Assembly (NCBI RefSeq): GCF_001697185.1
Contig: NZ_CP014224.1
Coordinates: 1,550,001 to 1,614,000, forward strand
Direction of reading: 5' to 3'
DNA: 64,000 nucleotides
DNA from: Wenyingzhuangia fucanilytica
Lineage (GTDB): Bacteria; Bacteroidota; Bacteroidia; Flavobacteriales; Flavobacteriaceae
Shown: piece after piece, positions 44,104-53,911 of the stretch
Layout: every line of letters begins with the position of its first letter
Numbering within the stretch: the first letter of the stretch is position 1
Notes under the pieces: model-generated
What the model was told of the DNA's origin: nothing
The model's input: only the letters and a program-made list of their open reading frames with translations
Database searches by the model: none
Program-made: the position numbers and the translations under genes

Positions 44104-44259
44104 ATGGCAAAGGCAGGAAGTGATAAAAACACTAAAAACAAATCCAAGCACAGCAAACTAATGGATAGAAAAAAGAATAAGTTAAGAGAAAAAGAAGAAG
44201 CTCATAAAGAGAGACTGAAAGCGCTTAATGAAAAAATACAGCAATCCAAAAATCAATAA
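44104..44259 (+). CDS. Small basic protein (51 aa)
   Basis: ATG 44104 begins MAKAGSDKNTKNKSKHSKLM and ends at TAA 44257-44259. The peptide is dominated by Lys, Glu and Arg and probably forms a charged helix (RKKNKLREKEEAHKERLKAL). It follows the ychJ-like gene by 9 bases and may be read from the same message. No family is recognised from the sequence alone. Confidence 0.5.
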   Translation: MAKAGSDKNTKNKSKHSKLMDRKKNKLREKEEAHKERLKALNEKIQQSKNQ

Positions 44260-44377
44260 TTTACTAAAAAATATAAAACCAGAAACCGAGTGTGCAATAA
44301 ACTCGACTTCTGGCTATACTTCAACCTATATAATTTGATATTTAAATATAGGAATTTTTTAACTTAAAAACAAGGTT

Positions 44378-46174
44378 TTACAAAGGGTATCCATTTTTAG
44401 CAATCGCTATTTTAGCAATTGTTTTCTTTAAAGCAACAATATTAGGATAGTTTGCATATTTAGTAAAACGTTTTAATCCCATTAATAACATACGTTGTTC
44501 GTCATTTTCGGTAAAAGAAATAATAGCTTCTTTTCCTTTTCTATTGATGACTTCTACTGAGTTAAATAGATTTAATTTGGTCATAGCAATTTGTAACTCA
44601 GCCTCACTTTCAGATGTTTTCCCAACTAGCTTTTCTGTTTTTAACAACACAGATTCAGCCATGTAAATTTCAATAAGAATTTCAGCAGCACACAAAACAA
44701 TTTCTTGTTGTTTTTCTAATTCCATTCCAAATTTTTCTACAGCTTTCCCAGCGATCATCAAAAATACTTTTTTCAATTTTGCTAAGATTTCTTTTTCTTC
44801 GGAGAACAATACGCTATAGTCTGGAGTGTCAAAAGATGGAATCGCCATTAAATCATTGGCTACATTCATAGCAGGAGTCATCAAATCAATTTCTCCTTTT
44901 AATGCTTTTTTAACCAACATTCCAACTGTTAAAAGTCGATTGATCTCATTTGTACCTTCATAAATTCTAGAAATTCTAGCATCTCTCCAAGCTCCTTCCA
45001 TAGGGGTGTCTTCGGAGAACCCCATACCTCCATAAATTTGTAATCCTTCGTCAGCGTTAAATTGTCCAACCTCTGATCCATATACTTTTAAAATAGCGCA
45101 TTCTAAAGCAAAATCTTCAACACCTTTAAGCTCTGCATCAGTATGAGACATTCCATCAGCAATTAACAAATCTATTTTCTTTTGAATATCTCCTGCAGCT
45201 CTATAGACAGCACTTTCGGTAACAAAAGTTTTGGTACACATTAATGCTATTTTTTCTTGAACAGCTCCAAAACTTGAAATATTAGTTCCGAATTGTTTAC
45301 GCTCATTAGCGTAGTTTACAGCATTATTAATAATTCTCCTACTTGCATCTAAACAAGCAGCAGCCAATTTAATTCTACCAATATTTAAAATATTTAAGGC
45401 TATTTTAAATCCGTTTTGTCTTTCGGATAACATATTTTCTGCAGGCACAACAGTTTCGTTGTAAAAAACCTGTCTTGTAGATGAAGCTCTAATTCCTAAT
45501 TTCTTTTCCTCTTCACCCATAGTAATCCCATTAGGATTGTCTTTATCGTACTCAACTATAAAGGCTGTTAGATTCTTATCGTCTTCAATTCTAGCAAATA
45601 CAATCATTAGATTACAAAAACCAGCATTAGAAATCCACATTTTTTGCCCAGTGATCTTATAATGAGTTCCATCAGCAGATAAAACAGCTTTGGTTTTTCC
45701 TGAGTTAGCATCAGAACCTGCACCAGGCTCAGTTAAACAATAGGAACCAAACCATTCTCCTGTAGTTAATTTAGGAACGTATTTTTGTTTTTGTGCTTCT
45801 GTACCATATAACACAATAGGCATGGTACCAATCCCTGTATGTGCTCCAAACGCAGTAGCAAAAGATCCTGTAGCACCAGAAATATAATCACAAACTAAAA
45901 TAGTTGACATAAAAGGCATTCCCATTCCTCCATAAGCATCTGGTACTGCTATGCTTAAGAATCCCATTTCCCCAGCTTTCACCATTAATTCTTCTGTAAA
46001 AGCATAATCTTTCTTTTCAAACCTTTCTTTATGTGGCCATACCTCACGATCTATAAATTCTTTAACAGAATCTCGCATCATGATTTGTTCTTCATCAAAA
46101 TCTTCAACGATAAACACATCGTTACAGTCGGTTTCTTTAACTACAAACTCTCCTCCTTTAATTAGCTTACTCAT
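44378..46174 (-). CDS. Acyl-CoA dehydrogenase (long-chain type)
   Basis: A 598-residue FAD enzyme catalysing the first step of beta-oxidation. Central signature sequences are CLTEPGAGSDANSG, KMWISNAGFCNLMIV (flavin-binding) and GRIKLAAACLDASRR, with the catalytic-base region IYEGTNEINRLLTVGM. The extra 200 residues at the C-terminus correspond to the long VLCAD-type form common in Bacteroidota. It is the last gene of the operon, 41 bases from the thiolase gene. Confidence 0.93.
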   Translation of the reverse strand: MSKLIKGGEFVVKETDCNDVFIVEDFDEEQIMMRDSVKEFIDREVWPHKERFEKKDYAFTEELMVKAGEMGFLSIAVPDAYGGMGMPFMSTILVCDYISGATGSFATAFGAHTGIGTMPIVLYGTEAQKQKYVPKLTTGEWFGSYCLTEPGAGSDANSGKTKAVLSADGTHYKITGQKMWISNAGFCNLMIVFARIEDDKNLTAFIVEYDKDNPNGITMGEEEKKLGIRASSTRQVFYNETVVPAENMLSERQNGFKIALNILNIGRIKLAAACLDASRRIINNAVNYANERKQFGTNISSFGAVQEKIALMCTKTFVTESAVYRAAGDIQKKIDLLIADGMSHTDAELKGVEDFALECAILKVYGSEVGQFNADEGLQIYGGMGFSEDTPMEGAWRDARISRIYEGTNEINRLLTVGMLVKKALKGEIDLMTPAMNVANDLMAIPSFDTPDYSVLFSEEKEILAKLKKVFLMIAGKAVEKFGMELEKQQEIVLCAAEILIEIYMAESVLLKTEKLVGKTSESEAELQIAMTKLNLFNSVEVINRKGKEAIISFTENDEQRMLLMGLKRFTKYANYPNIVALKKTIAKIAIAKNGYPL

Positions 46175-46214
46175 TTTTTTATTTTTTTATGTTTTTGAAA
46201 AACAGGTTAGTGAC

Positions 46215-47399
46215 TTATTTTAGAAATTCGTAAACCCCTGCAGCTCCTTGTCCAGTTCCTACACACATGGTTACAATTCCATATTTGTTTTTTCTTCTTC
46301 GCATTTCATTAATTAATTGTACTGATAACTTAGCACCAGTACAACCCAAAGGATGACCTAAAGCAATAGCCCCTCCATTAACGTTTACAATGTCTGGATT
46401 TAAACCTAACTCGTTAATAACAGCTAAGGATTGTGAGGCAAAAGCTTCATTCAATTCTATTAAATCAATGTCATTTTTAGTCAATCCAGCCTTTTCTAAT
46501 GCTTTTGAGATAGCCTTAACAGGACCTATTCCCATAATTCTTGGCTCAACACCTACCGCGGCAAAAGAAACCAACCTAGCTACTGGCTCAAGGTTTAGTT
46601 CTTTAACCATTTCTTCACTCATTACAATTACAAAAGCTGCACCATCACTCATTTGAGAAGAATTTCCTGCAGTAACAGAACCGTTATTAGCAAATACGGG
46701 TTTTAATCTACTTAAAGCGCTTAACGAAGTATCTTTTCTAGGTCCTTCATCTTTATTTACGATATAGTTTTTATTTTGTTTTTTGCCTTGAGCATCCACA
46801 AAAATTTCCTCAATATTAATAGGTACAATATCATCTTCAAACAAATTGTCTGCCTGTGCTTTTAAAGCCTTTTGATGTGATTGGTAAGCAAACTCATCTT
46901 GTTGCTCTCTAGATACTTTAAACTCGTTTGCAACAGCTTCTGCAGTTAAGCCCATTCCCCAATAATATTCTTCATGACCAGCATTAGTTTCTTTATAATT
47001 TGGAGAGGGTTTGTATCCACCCATAGGGATGTAAGACATACTTTCTACGCCTCCGGCAATAATACAATCAGCCATTCCGGATTGTATCTTAGCAGCGGCA
47101 ATAGCAATAGTTTCTATTCCAGAGGCACAATATCTATTAACAGTCATACCGGCAACATCATCAATTTTTAATCCCATTAAAGAAATCAAGCGCCCCATAT
47201 TTAAACCTTGTTCAGCTTCTGGCATTGCATTTCCTACAATTACATCATCAACTCTGGTTTTATCTAATTCTGGTGTTTTTTCTAACAAATACTGAATAGT
47301 TTCCGCAGCTAATTCATCAGGTCTTTTAAACCTAAACAATCCCTTTGGAGCTTTTCCTACGGCTGTTCTGTATCCTTTTATTATATATGCTGTTTTCAT
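46215..47399 (-). CDS. Acetyl-CoA C-acyltransferase (3-ketoacyl-CoA thiolase)
   Basis: A 394-residue thiolase that cleaves 3-ketoacyl-CoA. The nucleophilic cysteine lies in NRYCASGIETIAIAA (about 88-102), the oxyanion-loop histidine in GGAIALGHPLGCTGAKL (about 342-358), and the final cysteine in MCVGTGQGAAG (about 377-387). Length and motifs fit FadA. It follows the bifunctional gene on the same strand; the gap of 82 bases has no strong terminator. Confidence 0.95.
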   Translation of the reverse strand: MKTAYIIKGYRTAVGKAPKGLFRFKRPDELAAETIQYLLEKTPELDKTRVDDVIVGNAMPEAEQGLNMGRLISLMGLKIDDVAGMTVNRYCASGIETIAIAAAKIQSGMADCIIAGGVESMSYIPMGGYKPSPNYKETNAGHEEYYWGMGLTAEAVANEFKVSREQQDEFAYQSHQKALKAQADNLFEDDIVPINIEEIFVDAQGKKQNKNYIVNKDEGPRKDTSLSALSRLKPVFANNGSVTAGNSSQMSDGAAFVIVMSEEMVKELNLEPVARLVSFAAVGVEPRIMGIGPVKAISKALEKAGLTKNDIDLIELNEAFASQSLAVINELGLNPDIVNVNGGAIALGHPLGCTGAKLSVQLINEMRRRKNKYGIVTMCVGTGQGAAGVYEFLK

Positions 47400-47480
47400 T
47401 TTTTCTGTTTTTAGGTTTATCTGTTGAAATGTTTATTTGTATAGTCGATTTAACGAATAAACAGTTAAACAAATGACAAA

Positions 47481-49883
47481 TTAATTACGTAACGGTTTTC
47501 CTGTTTTTAGCATGTGTTGAATTCTTTCTAAAGTTTTTCTTTCTCCTAATAGAGATAAAAAAGCCTCACGTTCTAAATTCAACAAATACTGTTCTGAAAC
47601 AAAAGTTGGTTCGGACAAATCACCACCAGCCATTACATACCCAAGTTTATTCGCTATCAATCTATCGTGTTCAGAAGCGTATTTACCTGCAACTAAACTA
47701 TCGGCTCCCACTTGGAACATTCCTAAAACTTGTTGTCCTAAAACTTTTACTTTTTGTGGAGTAGGAGTTAGGTATCCATCATCTAACATTTGTAATGCAT
47801 GTTTTTTTGCAGTAGCAATTTGTTGATGTTCATTAACAACAACCAAATCTTTATGCTGAACATAATATCCTAAATCATAAGCTTCGTGAGCAGAAGTAGC
47901 AACTTTTGCCATGGCAATATTGATAAATGCATCACGCATTCTGTTTAGTTTTACATCATCTTTTAAAACCATGTCAGACACTCTTTTTGTCATTTCCTTT
48001 GTTCCACCACCACCAGGAATAACCCCAACACCAAACTCAACCAAACCAGTATAAGTTTCTGCCGCAGCAATTACTTTATCAGCGTGTAAACTAAGTTCAC
48101 AACCTCCACCTAAAGTCAATCCTCTTGGGGTAATTAGGGTAGGGCAAGAAGAATATCTCATTCTCATCACTGTGTTTTGGAAATATTGAACAGCGAAGTT
48201 TAATTCATCATACTCTTGTTCTATTGCCAATAAAAACACCATAGCTAAATTGGCTCCTACAGAAAAATTTGTTGCTTGATTACCAAGAATAACAGCATCA
48301 TATTCTGTTTCTGCCAAATCAATCCCTTTGTTGATGGCTTGTAAAACACCACTACCCAAAGTGTTCATTTTAGATTGGAATTCTACATTTAAAACTCCAT
48401 CTCCTAAATGTTGTATGGAAGCTTCGGAATTTGACCATATGGTTTGAGCTTCTCTAATATTATCTAGAATAATAAAACTGTCTTGACCAGGTATTTTTAC
48501 TTGTTCTTTTGAAGTTATATCATATACATATTTTTTTCCTTCCTTAACAGTATAGAAACTAGTGCTCTGTACATCTTTTAGGTTTTGAGTCCAATCAGCG
48601 GCTTTATAACCTTCTGCTTCAATTAAATTTAAACCATTCTCAAAACCAATAGCGTCCCATATTTCAAAAGGTCCGTGTTGCCAACCAAAACCAGCTTTCA
48701 TAGCATCATCTATTCTGTAGATTTCATCAGATATTTCTGGAATTCTATTAGAAACATAAGCAAATAAAGCTGCAAAAGTTTTTCTATAAAAAGCCCCTGC
48801 TTGGTCTTTTCCTTTGATTAAAACTTTAAACCTATATTTTACATGATCTATTGTTTTTGTAGCAGATAAGCTATTAAAATTTGCTTTTTTAACAGGATGA
48901 TATTCAAGTGTATTAAGGTCTAAAGCGTGAATGGCACTTTTTCCGTTTTCATCAACTACTTTTTTATAAAAACCTTGTTTGGTTTTGCTACCAAGCCATT
49001 TATTGTCTAACATGGTTTGAATAAAATCTGGAATTTTAAATAACTCAACAGACTCATCAATTTTACAATTTTCATACAAACCATTAGCAACATGAATCAA
49101 AGTATCTAAACCAACTACGTCTACTGTTCTAAAAGTTGCCGATTTTGGCCTACCAATAATAGGGCCTGTTAGCTTGTCAACTTCTTCTACTGTTAAACCT
49201 AGTTCTTTAACAATATGTAACATACTCATAATTCCAAAAATCCCAATTCTATTCCCAATAAAGGCAGGAGTATCTTTAGCAAGTACTGTTGTTTTTCCTA
49301 AATATTTAGCACCAAAACTCATTAAAAAGTCAACTACTTCTTTTTTACAGTCTGGCCCAGGAACTACCTCGAATAATTTTAAATATCTAGCTGGATTAAA
49401 AAAGTGGGTTACAGCAAAATGCTCTCTAAAATCTTGAGAACGTCCTTTGTTCATAAACTGGATAGGAATACCAGAAGTGTTACTAGTTACAAAAGTTCCT
49501 AGTTTTCTGTGTTTCTCTATTTGCTCAAAAACCTTTTGTTTGATGTCTAATCTTTCAACTACCACTTCAATAATCCAATCTACTTCACTAATTTTTTGAA
49601 GATCAGTATCTAAATTTCCTGTTTCTATTCTATCAGCAAATTTTTTATTGTACAAAGGTGCAGGATTAGATTTTATAGCCGATTGCAAATTGGTATTTAC
49701 AATTCTGTCTTTTACTAATGGATGATCTAAACTTAAACCTTTTGATTTTTCTGAATCTGTTAATTCTTTTGGGGCAATATCTAATAATAAAACTTGAACA
49801 CCAATATTTGCAAAATGACAAGCAATACCAGAGCCCATAATTCCAGACCCAATAACCGCTATTTTTTTTATATGTTTTTTCAT
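47481..49883 (-). CDS. 3-hydroxyacyl-CoA dehydrogenase / enoyl-CoA hydratase fusion
   Basis: An 800-residue bifunctional beta-oxidation enzyme. The dehydrogenase is N-terminal: GSGIMGSGIACHFANIGVQV (about 12-31), TSNTSGIPI and HFAVTHFFNPARYLKLFEVV, then two C-terminal helical modules. The enoyl-CoA hydratase part is C-terminal, about 500-720, with FSVGANLAMVFLLA, GLTLGGGCELSLHAD and GVGVIPGGGGTKEMTKR. This order (dehydrogenase then hydratase) is the reverse of E. coli FadB. It starts one base from the MarR gene, so it is probably expressed with it. Confidence 0.94.
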   Translation of the reverse strand: MKKHIKKIAVIGSGIMGSGIACHFANIGVQVLLLDIAPKELTDSEKSKGLSLDHPLVKDRIVNTNLQSAIKSNPAPLYNKKFADRIETGNLDTDLQKISEVDWIIEVVVERLDIKQKVFEQIEKHRKLGTFVTSNTSGIPIQFMNKGRSQDFREHFAVTHFFNPARYLKLFEVVPGPDCKKEVVDFLMSFGAKYLGKTTVLAKDTPAFIGNRIGIFGIMSMLHIVKELGLTVEEVDKLTGPIIGRPKSATFRTVDVVGLDTLIHVANGLYENCKIDESVELFKIPDFIQTMLDNKWLGSKTKQGFYKKVVDENGKSAIHALDLNTLEYHPVKKANFNSLSATKTIDHVKYRFKVLIKGKDQAGAFYRKTFAALFAYVSNRIPEISDEIYRIDDAMKAGFGWQHGPFEIWDAIGFENGLNLIEAEGYKAADWTQNLKDVQSTSFYTVKEGKKYVYDITSKEQVKIPGQDSFIILDNIREAQTIWSNSEASIQHLGDGVLNVEFQSKMNTLGSGVLQAINKGIDLAETEYDAVILGNQATNFSVGANLAMVFLLAIEQEYDELNFAVQYFQNTVMRMRYSSCPTLITPRGLTLGGGCELSLHADKVIAAAETYTGLVEFGVGVIPGGGGTKEMTKRVSDMVLKDDVKLNRMRDAFINIAMAKVATSAHEAYDLGYYVQHKDLVVVNEHQQIATAKKHALQMLDDGYLTPTPQKVKVLGQQVLGMFQVGADSLVAGKYASEHDRLIANKLGYVMAGGDLSEPTFVSEQYLLNLEREAFLSLLGERKTLERIQHMLKTGKPLRN

Positions 49884-49884
49884 C

Positions 49885-50325
49885 TTAAAAGATTAATTTT
49901 TGTTCGATCAATTCTTGTATGGTTTCTGTTACATTTAAAAAAGTTTCAATTTGTTTTTGGGTTAAATTATCAGCAACAGTTTGATTAAATTTTAAAACAA
50001 TTTCTTTAGAAACCTCTCTTTGTTGTTTACCTTTATTAGTTAGCTTTATTAAAACACTTCTTCCATCTGACGGATTTTTTTCCCGATAAATCAATCCTAA
50101 TTCCTCCATTTTATTAAGAGTTCTAGACAAACTTGTAGCTTCAATCCCCATGCGAGGTCCTAACATAGTAGAAGGGGTTCCGTTTTTATAATGAATGTTA
50201 ATTAAAACAAAGCCAATAGTCATTGAGCTATCTTTTTTAACAGCCTCTTCATTATACATTTTGTTTATAGATTGCCATGTGTATCTATATAAATAATCGA
50301 AACTTATAGAATTTCCCGCTTTCAT
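49885..50325 (-). CDS. MarR-family transcriptional regulator of the fatty-acid operon
   Basis: A 146-residue winged-helix repressor. It shows the MarR pattern IEATSLSRTLNKMEELGLIYREKNPSDGR (HTH plus wing, about residues 63-95) and ends in a dimerisation helix. It is the first gene of the operon that continues with the dehydrogenase/hydratase fusion, thiolase and acyl-CoA dehydrogenase, so the likely role is an acyl-CoA-responsive repressor of the pathway. This is inferred from position, and the ligand is not proven. Confidence 0.88.
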   Translation of the reverse strand: MKAGNSISFDYLYRYTWQSINKMYNEEAVKKDSSMTIGFVLINIHYKNGTPSTMLGPRMGIEATSLSRTLNKMEELGLIYREKNPSDGRSVLIKLTNKGKQQREVSKEIVLKFNQTVADNLTQKQIETFLNVTETIQELIEQKLIF

Positions 50326-50357
50326 GTTTTTTCTTTTAAATATAAGAAAAAATAATT

Positions 50358-50372
50358 ATGCTTGCACAACAT
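50358..50372. promoter_or_regulatory. Candidate MarR operator upstream of the fatty-acid operon
   Basis: ATGCTTGCACAACAT is a quasi-palindrome (TTG-CA-CAA core, symmetric ATG/CAT ends) about 33 bases upstream of the MarR start, in the place expected for autorepression. It is weakly symmetric, so confidence is low. Confidence 0.3.
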
Positions 50373-50530
50373 ATCTTATGTTTTCATAAAAAACACTCAA
50401 TAAATAATCAATACCATAAATATCTCCTGCTTTTATTGAGATGTTGATACCTAGAATTTATTTAGGAATTCATGTCAAAACTCCCAAACATATAATATCT
50501 TTAACCCTTCTAAAAAAGAGAAAAGCATTT

Positions 50531-51454
50531 ATGCAAACACCTATAATTAGTATTCAAAAGTTACACAAAACTTATGGTACCAAAATAGCTTTGAATCACA
50601 TTTCTATTGAAATTTCTAAAGGAAGCGTCTATGGATTAATTGGTCAAAACGGAGCAGGTAAAACGTCATTAATTAGAATATTAAATCAAATTATTGATGC
50701 CAATAGCGGAACAATTATTTTTAAAGGAGAAAAACTAACCCCTGAGGCAGTTAAACATATTGGATATTTGCCCGAAGAGCGTGGACTATACAAAAACATG
50801 ACCATAGAGGAACAGGCTTTGTATTTTGGGCAACTAAAAGGAATGACCAAAGCAAATGCTTTAGAACAACTAAATTATTGGTTAAATAGATTTGATATTG
50901 CTGATTGGAAAAAAAAGAAAATTCAGGGCTTATCTAAAGGTATGGCTCAAAAAGTTCAATTTATCATTACAGTATTACACCAACCAGATTTGTTGATTTT
51001 AGATGAACCTTTTAGTGGTTTTGACCCTATTAACGCTAATTTAATTGCACATGAAATTAAAAATTTAGCTAAAAATGGAACTACAGTTATTTTTTCATCG
51101 CATAGAATGGAATCTGTTGCAGAAATGTGTGATGCTTTGTGTTTAATACATCATGGAAATATTTTGTTAGAAGGGAGTATTTCTAGCATCCAAAAAAAAT
51201 ATATCCAAGAATTTTTTGAAGTGACTGTTAAAGATTATCAAGAAAATGAATTAACCTCATTTTTAAACAATACTGATTACCAAACTAGTATCGTCAATAA
51301 AGAAAATGATGAAGTTAGTTTTCAGGTGATTAAAAATCAAAAAGAAACAGCTAATTTACTACAGGATTTATTAAAAGTAGGAACAGTAATTACATACAAA
51401 CAACACATTCCTAGTTTACAAGACATCTTTATTAAAACCATAGAAAATGCATAA
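50531..51454 (+). CDS. ABC transporter ATP-binding protein (ABC-2 exporter)
   Basis: I choose ATG 50531 (MQTPIISIQKLHKTYGTKIA), because the longer frame from 50441 adds an atypical 30-residue leader. The 307-residue ATPase has Walker A GQNGAGKTSLIR (about 39-50), the signature around GLSKGMAQKVQ and Walker B LLILDEPFSGFDP, all of the drug/antibiotic (DrrA-like) type. It overlaps the permease gene by 8 bases. Substrate unknown. Confidence 0.92.
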   Translation: MQTPIISIQKLHKTYGTKIALNHISIEISKGSVYGLIGQNGAGKTSLIRILNQIIDANSGTIIFKGEKLTPEAVKHIGYLPEERGLYKNMTIEEQALYFGQLKGMTKANALEQLNYWLNRFDIADWKKKKIQGLSKGMAQKVQFIITVLHQPDLLILDEPFSGFDPINANLIAHEIKNLAKNGTTVIFSSHRMESVAEMCDALCLIHHGNILLEGSISSIQKKYIQEFFEVTVKDYQENELTSFLNNTDYQTSIVNKENDEVSFQVIKNQKETANLLQDLLKVGTVITYKQHIPSLQDIFIKTIENA

Positions 51455-52691
51455 GTTACTTTTAATTATCCAACGTGAGTTTATTACCAAAGTTCGCAGC
51501 AAAGCATATTTGGTTTTGATTTTTTTAAGCCCATTGTTAATGATTGGAATGTTTGCTGCAATTTTTTACTTTGCTGGTAAAGAAAGTAAAGACAACTTTA
51601 AAAAAGTATCACTTTTGGCTATTACCACTCCAGAAATTGCCATAGACATCCAAAAAGATAATCCTAATATTACATTGGAATTTGGAACCGCCATGTCTTT
51701 TGATGAGGCTAAAACCATGGTAAATGATAAAGATTTTGATGGCTTGGTTTATGCAAATCCTTTATCTAATATTATGGAAATTTATGGTGATGATAAAATT
51801 CCATTACACTCTTTAGAAACCATTTTAGAAAAACATTGGGTGATTCAACAGTTAAAAAACCACGAGGTTTCTAGTGAGATTATCAATAAAACTACCAAAG
51901 AAATTCCAATTCATTACAGCAAAAAAGACGATTCCGAAGCAACAATTAAAAAATGGGTAAAAGGGGCTGTTGCTGTAGGAAGTGGTTATTTGGTAATGAT
52001 GTTTGTTATTATTTATGGAAACTCTGTAATGCGTAGCATTATTGAAGAAAAAAACAGTAGAGTAGTAGAAATTATGGTTTGTTCTGTAAAACCTTTCCAA
52101 TTAATGTTAGGAAAAATTATAGGAAACGCCTTGGCTGGTATTTTACAGTTTTTAATTTGGGGAATCTTACTTTTAGGAGGACTCCTTTTACTAGAAATTT
52201 ACTTTCCGTCCATTGGTGGTAATTCAGACAAAATAGATCAGATATTTAGTATCATTTGGGAAATTAACTATACACAAATCTTTATAGGCCTTGTAGTATT
52301 CTTTTTAAGTGGGTATTTACTTTATAGTGCCTTTTATGCCGCTGTTGGGGCAGCTGTTAGTAGCGAAACTGATACGCAACAATTTGTACATCCTATATTA
52401 TTACCTTTAATGTTTGCGGTTTATATTGGAATTGTAACCGTGGTAAATGGTAACCCAAACGGGAGCACAGCTACCTTGTTTTCATTAATACCATTTACCT
52501 CGCCAATAGTAATGTTAATGCGTATTCCTTTTGGTGTTCCTGCTTGGCAAATAATTTTGTCCTTGGCATTATTATTGGTTAGCTTTATCACAACAGTTTA
52601 TATTGCCAGTAAAATTTACCGAATAGGAATTTTAACTTATGGAAATAAACCAAGCATGAAACAATTGATAAAATGGATGTTTCAAAAATAA
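51447..52691 (+). CDS. ABC-2 type transporter permease
   Basis: A 414-residue permease. It begins with one transmembrane helix (SKAYLVLIFLSPLLMIGMFA), followed by a periplasmic domain of about 130 residues, then five to six helices. The conserved RSIIEEKNSRVVEIMVCSVKPF links the two parts and is typical of the ABC-2/NatB-like family. It overlaps the ATPase gene and ends about 20 bases before the response-regulator gene, so the three genes may form one operon. Substrate not identifiable. Confidence 0.9.
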   Translation: MHKLLLIIQREFITKVRSKAYLVLIFLSPLLMIGMFAAIFYFAGKESKDNFKKVSLLAITTPEIAIDIQKDNPNITLEFGTAMSFDEAKTMVNDKDFDGLVYANPLSNIMEIYGDDKIPLHSLETILEKHWVIQQLKNHEVSSEIINKTTKEIPIHYSKKDDSEATIKKWVKGAVAVGSGYLVMMFVIIYGNSVMRSIIEEKNSRVVEIMVCSVKPFQLMLGKIIGNALAGILQFLIWGILLLGGLLLLEIYFPSIGGNSDKIDQIFSIIWEINYTQIFIGLVVFFLSGYLLYSAFYAAVGAAVSSETDTQQFVHPILLPLMFAVYIGIVTVVNGNPNGSTATLFSLIPFTSPIVMLMRIPFGVPAWQIILSLALLLVSFITTVYIASKIYRIGILTYGNKPSMKQLIKWMFQK

Positions 52692-52710
52692 CCTTTGATT
52701 TTAAATAATA

Positions 52711-53874
52711 ATGAGTAAAATACTACTGATAGAAGACGAAGCAGCCATTAGACGTGTTTTAAAACGTATTATTGCTGATGAAAACAATACCTACAATGTA
52801 GAAGAAGCAGAAGATGGTGTAATAGGTCTAGAAATTATTAAAGAAAATGATTTTGATTTAATTCTTTGTGATATTAAAATGCCTAAAATGGATGGTGTTG
52901 AAGTTCTACAAAAAATTAAAGAAATGAAACCAGAAATTCCTGTGATTATGATTTCTGGACATGGAGATTTAGATACCGCTGTACAAACCATGAGAATGGG
53001 TGCTTATGATTATATTTCTAAACCACCAGATTTAAACAGACTTTTAAATACGGTTCGTAATGCTTTAGACCAAAAACAATTAATTGTTGAAAACAAACAA
53101 TTAAAGAAAAAGGTTAGCAAAAAATACGAAATGATTGGAGATAGTAAACCTATTCAACATATTAAAAATATGATTGATAAGGTAGCTACTACCGATGCTC
53201 GTGTTTTAATTACTGGACCAAATGGAACAGGAAAAGAATTGGTTGCTCATAGGTTACACAATCTAAGCGAACGTTCTAAAGCACCAATGATAGAAGTAAA
53301 CTGTGCGGCTATTCCATCAGAATTAATAGAGAGTGAATTGTTTGGACACGTAAAAGGATCTTTTACAGGGGCTAATAAAGACAGAGCAGGAAAGTTTGAA
53401 GCTGCCAATGCAGGAACTATTTTCTTAGATGAAATTGGAGATATGAGTCTTTCGGCTCAAGCAAAAGTATTAAGAGCTTTACAGGAAAGTAAAATTAGCA
53501 GAGTAGGATCTGATAAAGACATTAAAGTTGATGTAAGGGTTTTAGCGGCTACCAATAAAGATTTACGTAAAGAAATTGCTGAAGGAAGGTTTAGAGAAGA
53601 TTTATACCACCGTTTGGCAGTTATTTTAATTCAAGTTCCTTCATTAAACGATCGTAGAGAAGATATTCCAGTACTTATCAATCACTTTGCTGCAATTATA
53701 GCAAAAGAGCAAGGAATGGCACTTAAAAACTTTTCTGAAGAAGCTATTGTAAAACTTCAAGATTATAATTGGACAGGAAATATTCGTGAACTAAGAAATG
53801 TTGTAGAACGTTTGTTAATTTTAGGAGAAAAAGAAATTAGTGCTACAGACGTTGATTTGTTTGCTAGTAAATAA
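52711..53874 (+). CDS. Response regulator with REC-AAA+ domains, no C-terminal HTH
   Basis: A 387-residue protein with receiver phospho-acceptor D54 (LILCDIKMPKMDG), then an AAA+ domain (Walker A GPNGTGKE, Walker B FLDEIGDM, sigma-54 loop GSFTGA, sensor AATNKDLR). The expected Fis-type DNA-binding segment is missing: it ends RELRNVVERLLILGEKEISATDVDLFASK. It is unclear whether it acts on sigma-54 without DNA binding or has been truncated; the frame ends in a normal stop. It follows the ABC exporter by 19 bases. Confidence 0.9.
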   Translation: MSKILLIEDEAAIRRVLKRIIADENNTYNVEEAEDGVIGLEIIKENDFDLILCDIKMPKMDGVEVLQKIKEMKPEIPVIMISGHGDLDTAVQTMRMGAYDYISKPPDLNRLLNTVRNALDQKQLIVENKQLKKKVSKKYEMIGDSKPIQHIKNMIDKVATTDARVLITGPNGTGKELVAHRLHNLSERSKAPMIEVNCAAIPSELIESELFGHVKGSFTGANKDRAGKFEAANAGTIFLDEIGDMSLSAQAKVLRALQESKISRVGSDKDIKVDVRVLAATNKDLRKEIAEGRFREDLYHRLAVILIQVPSLNDRREDIPVLINHFAAIIAKEQGMALKNFSEEAIVKLQDYNWTGNIRELRNVVERLLILGEKEISATDVDLFASK

Positions 53875-53911
53875 TAATCAAGTTTAAAAAAAGGGCATTA
53901 AGCCTAATGAT

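Noticed and set aside
44279-44313. Hairpin near the 3' end of the ychJ-like/small-basic-protein unit
   Set aside because: Stem CCAGAA/TTCTGG has only a weak inner part and no T run after it, so it is not convincing as a terminator.
50441-50530. Longer N-terminus for the ABC ATP-binding protein
   Set aside because: The extra 30 residues do not resemble the family, while ATG 50531 gives a normal N-terminus starting MQTPIISIQKLHKTYG.
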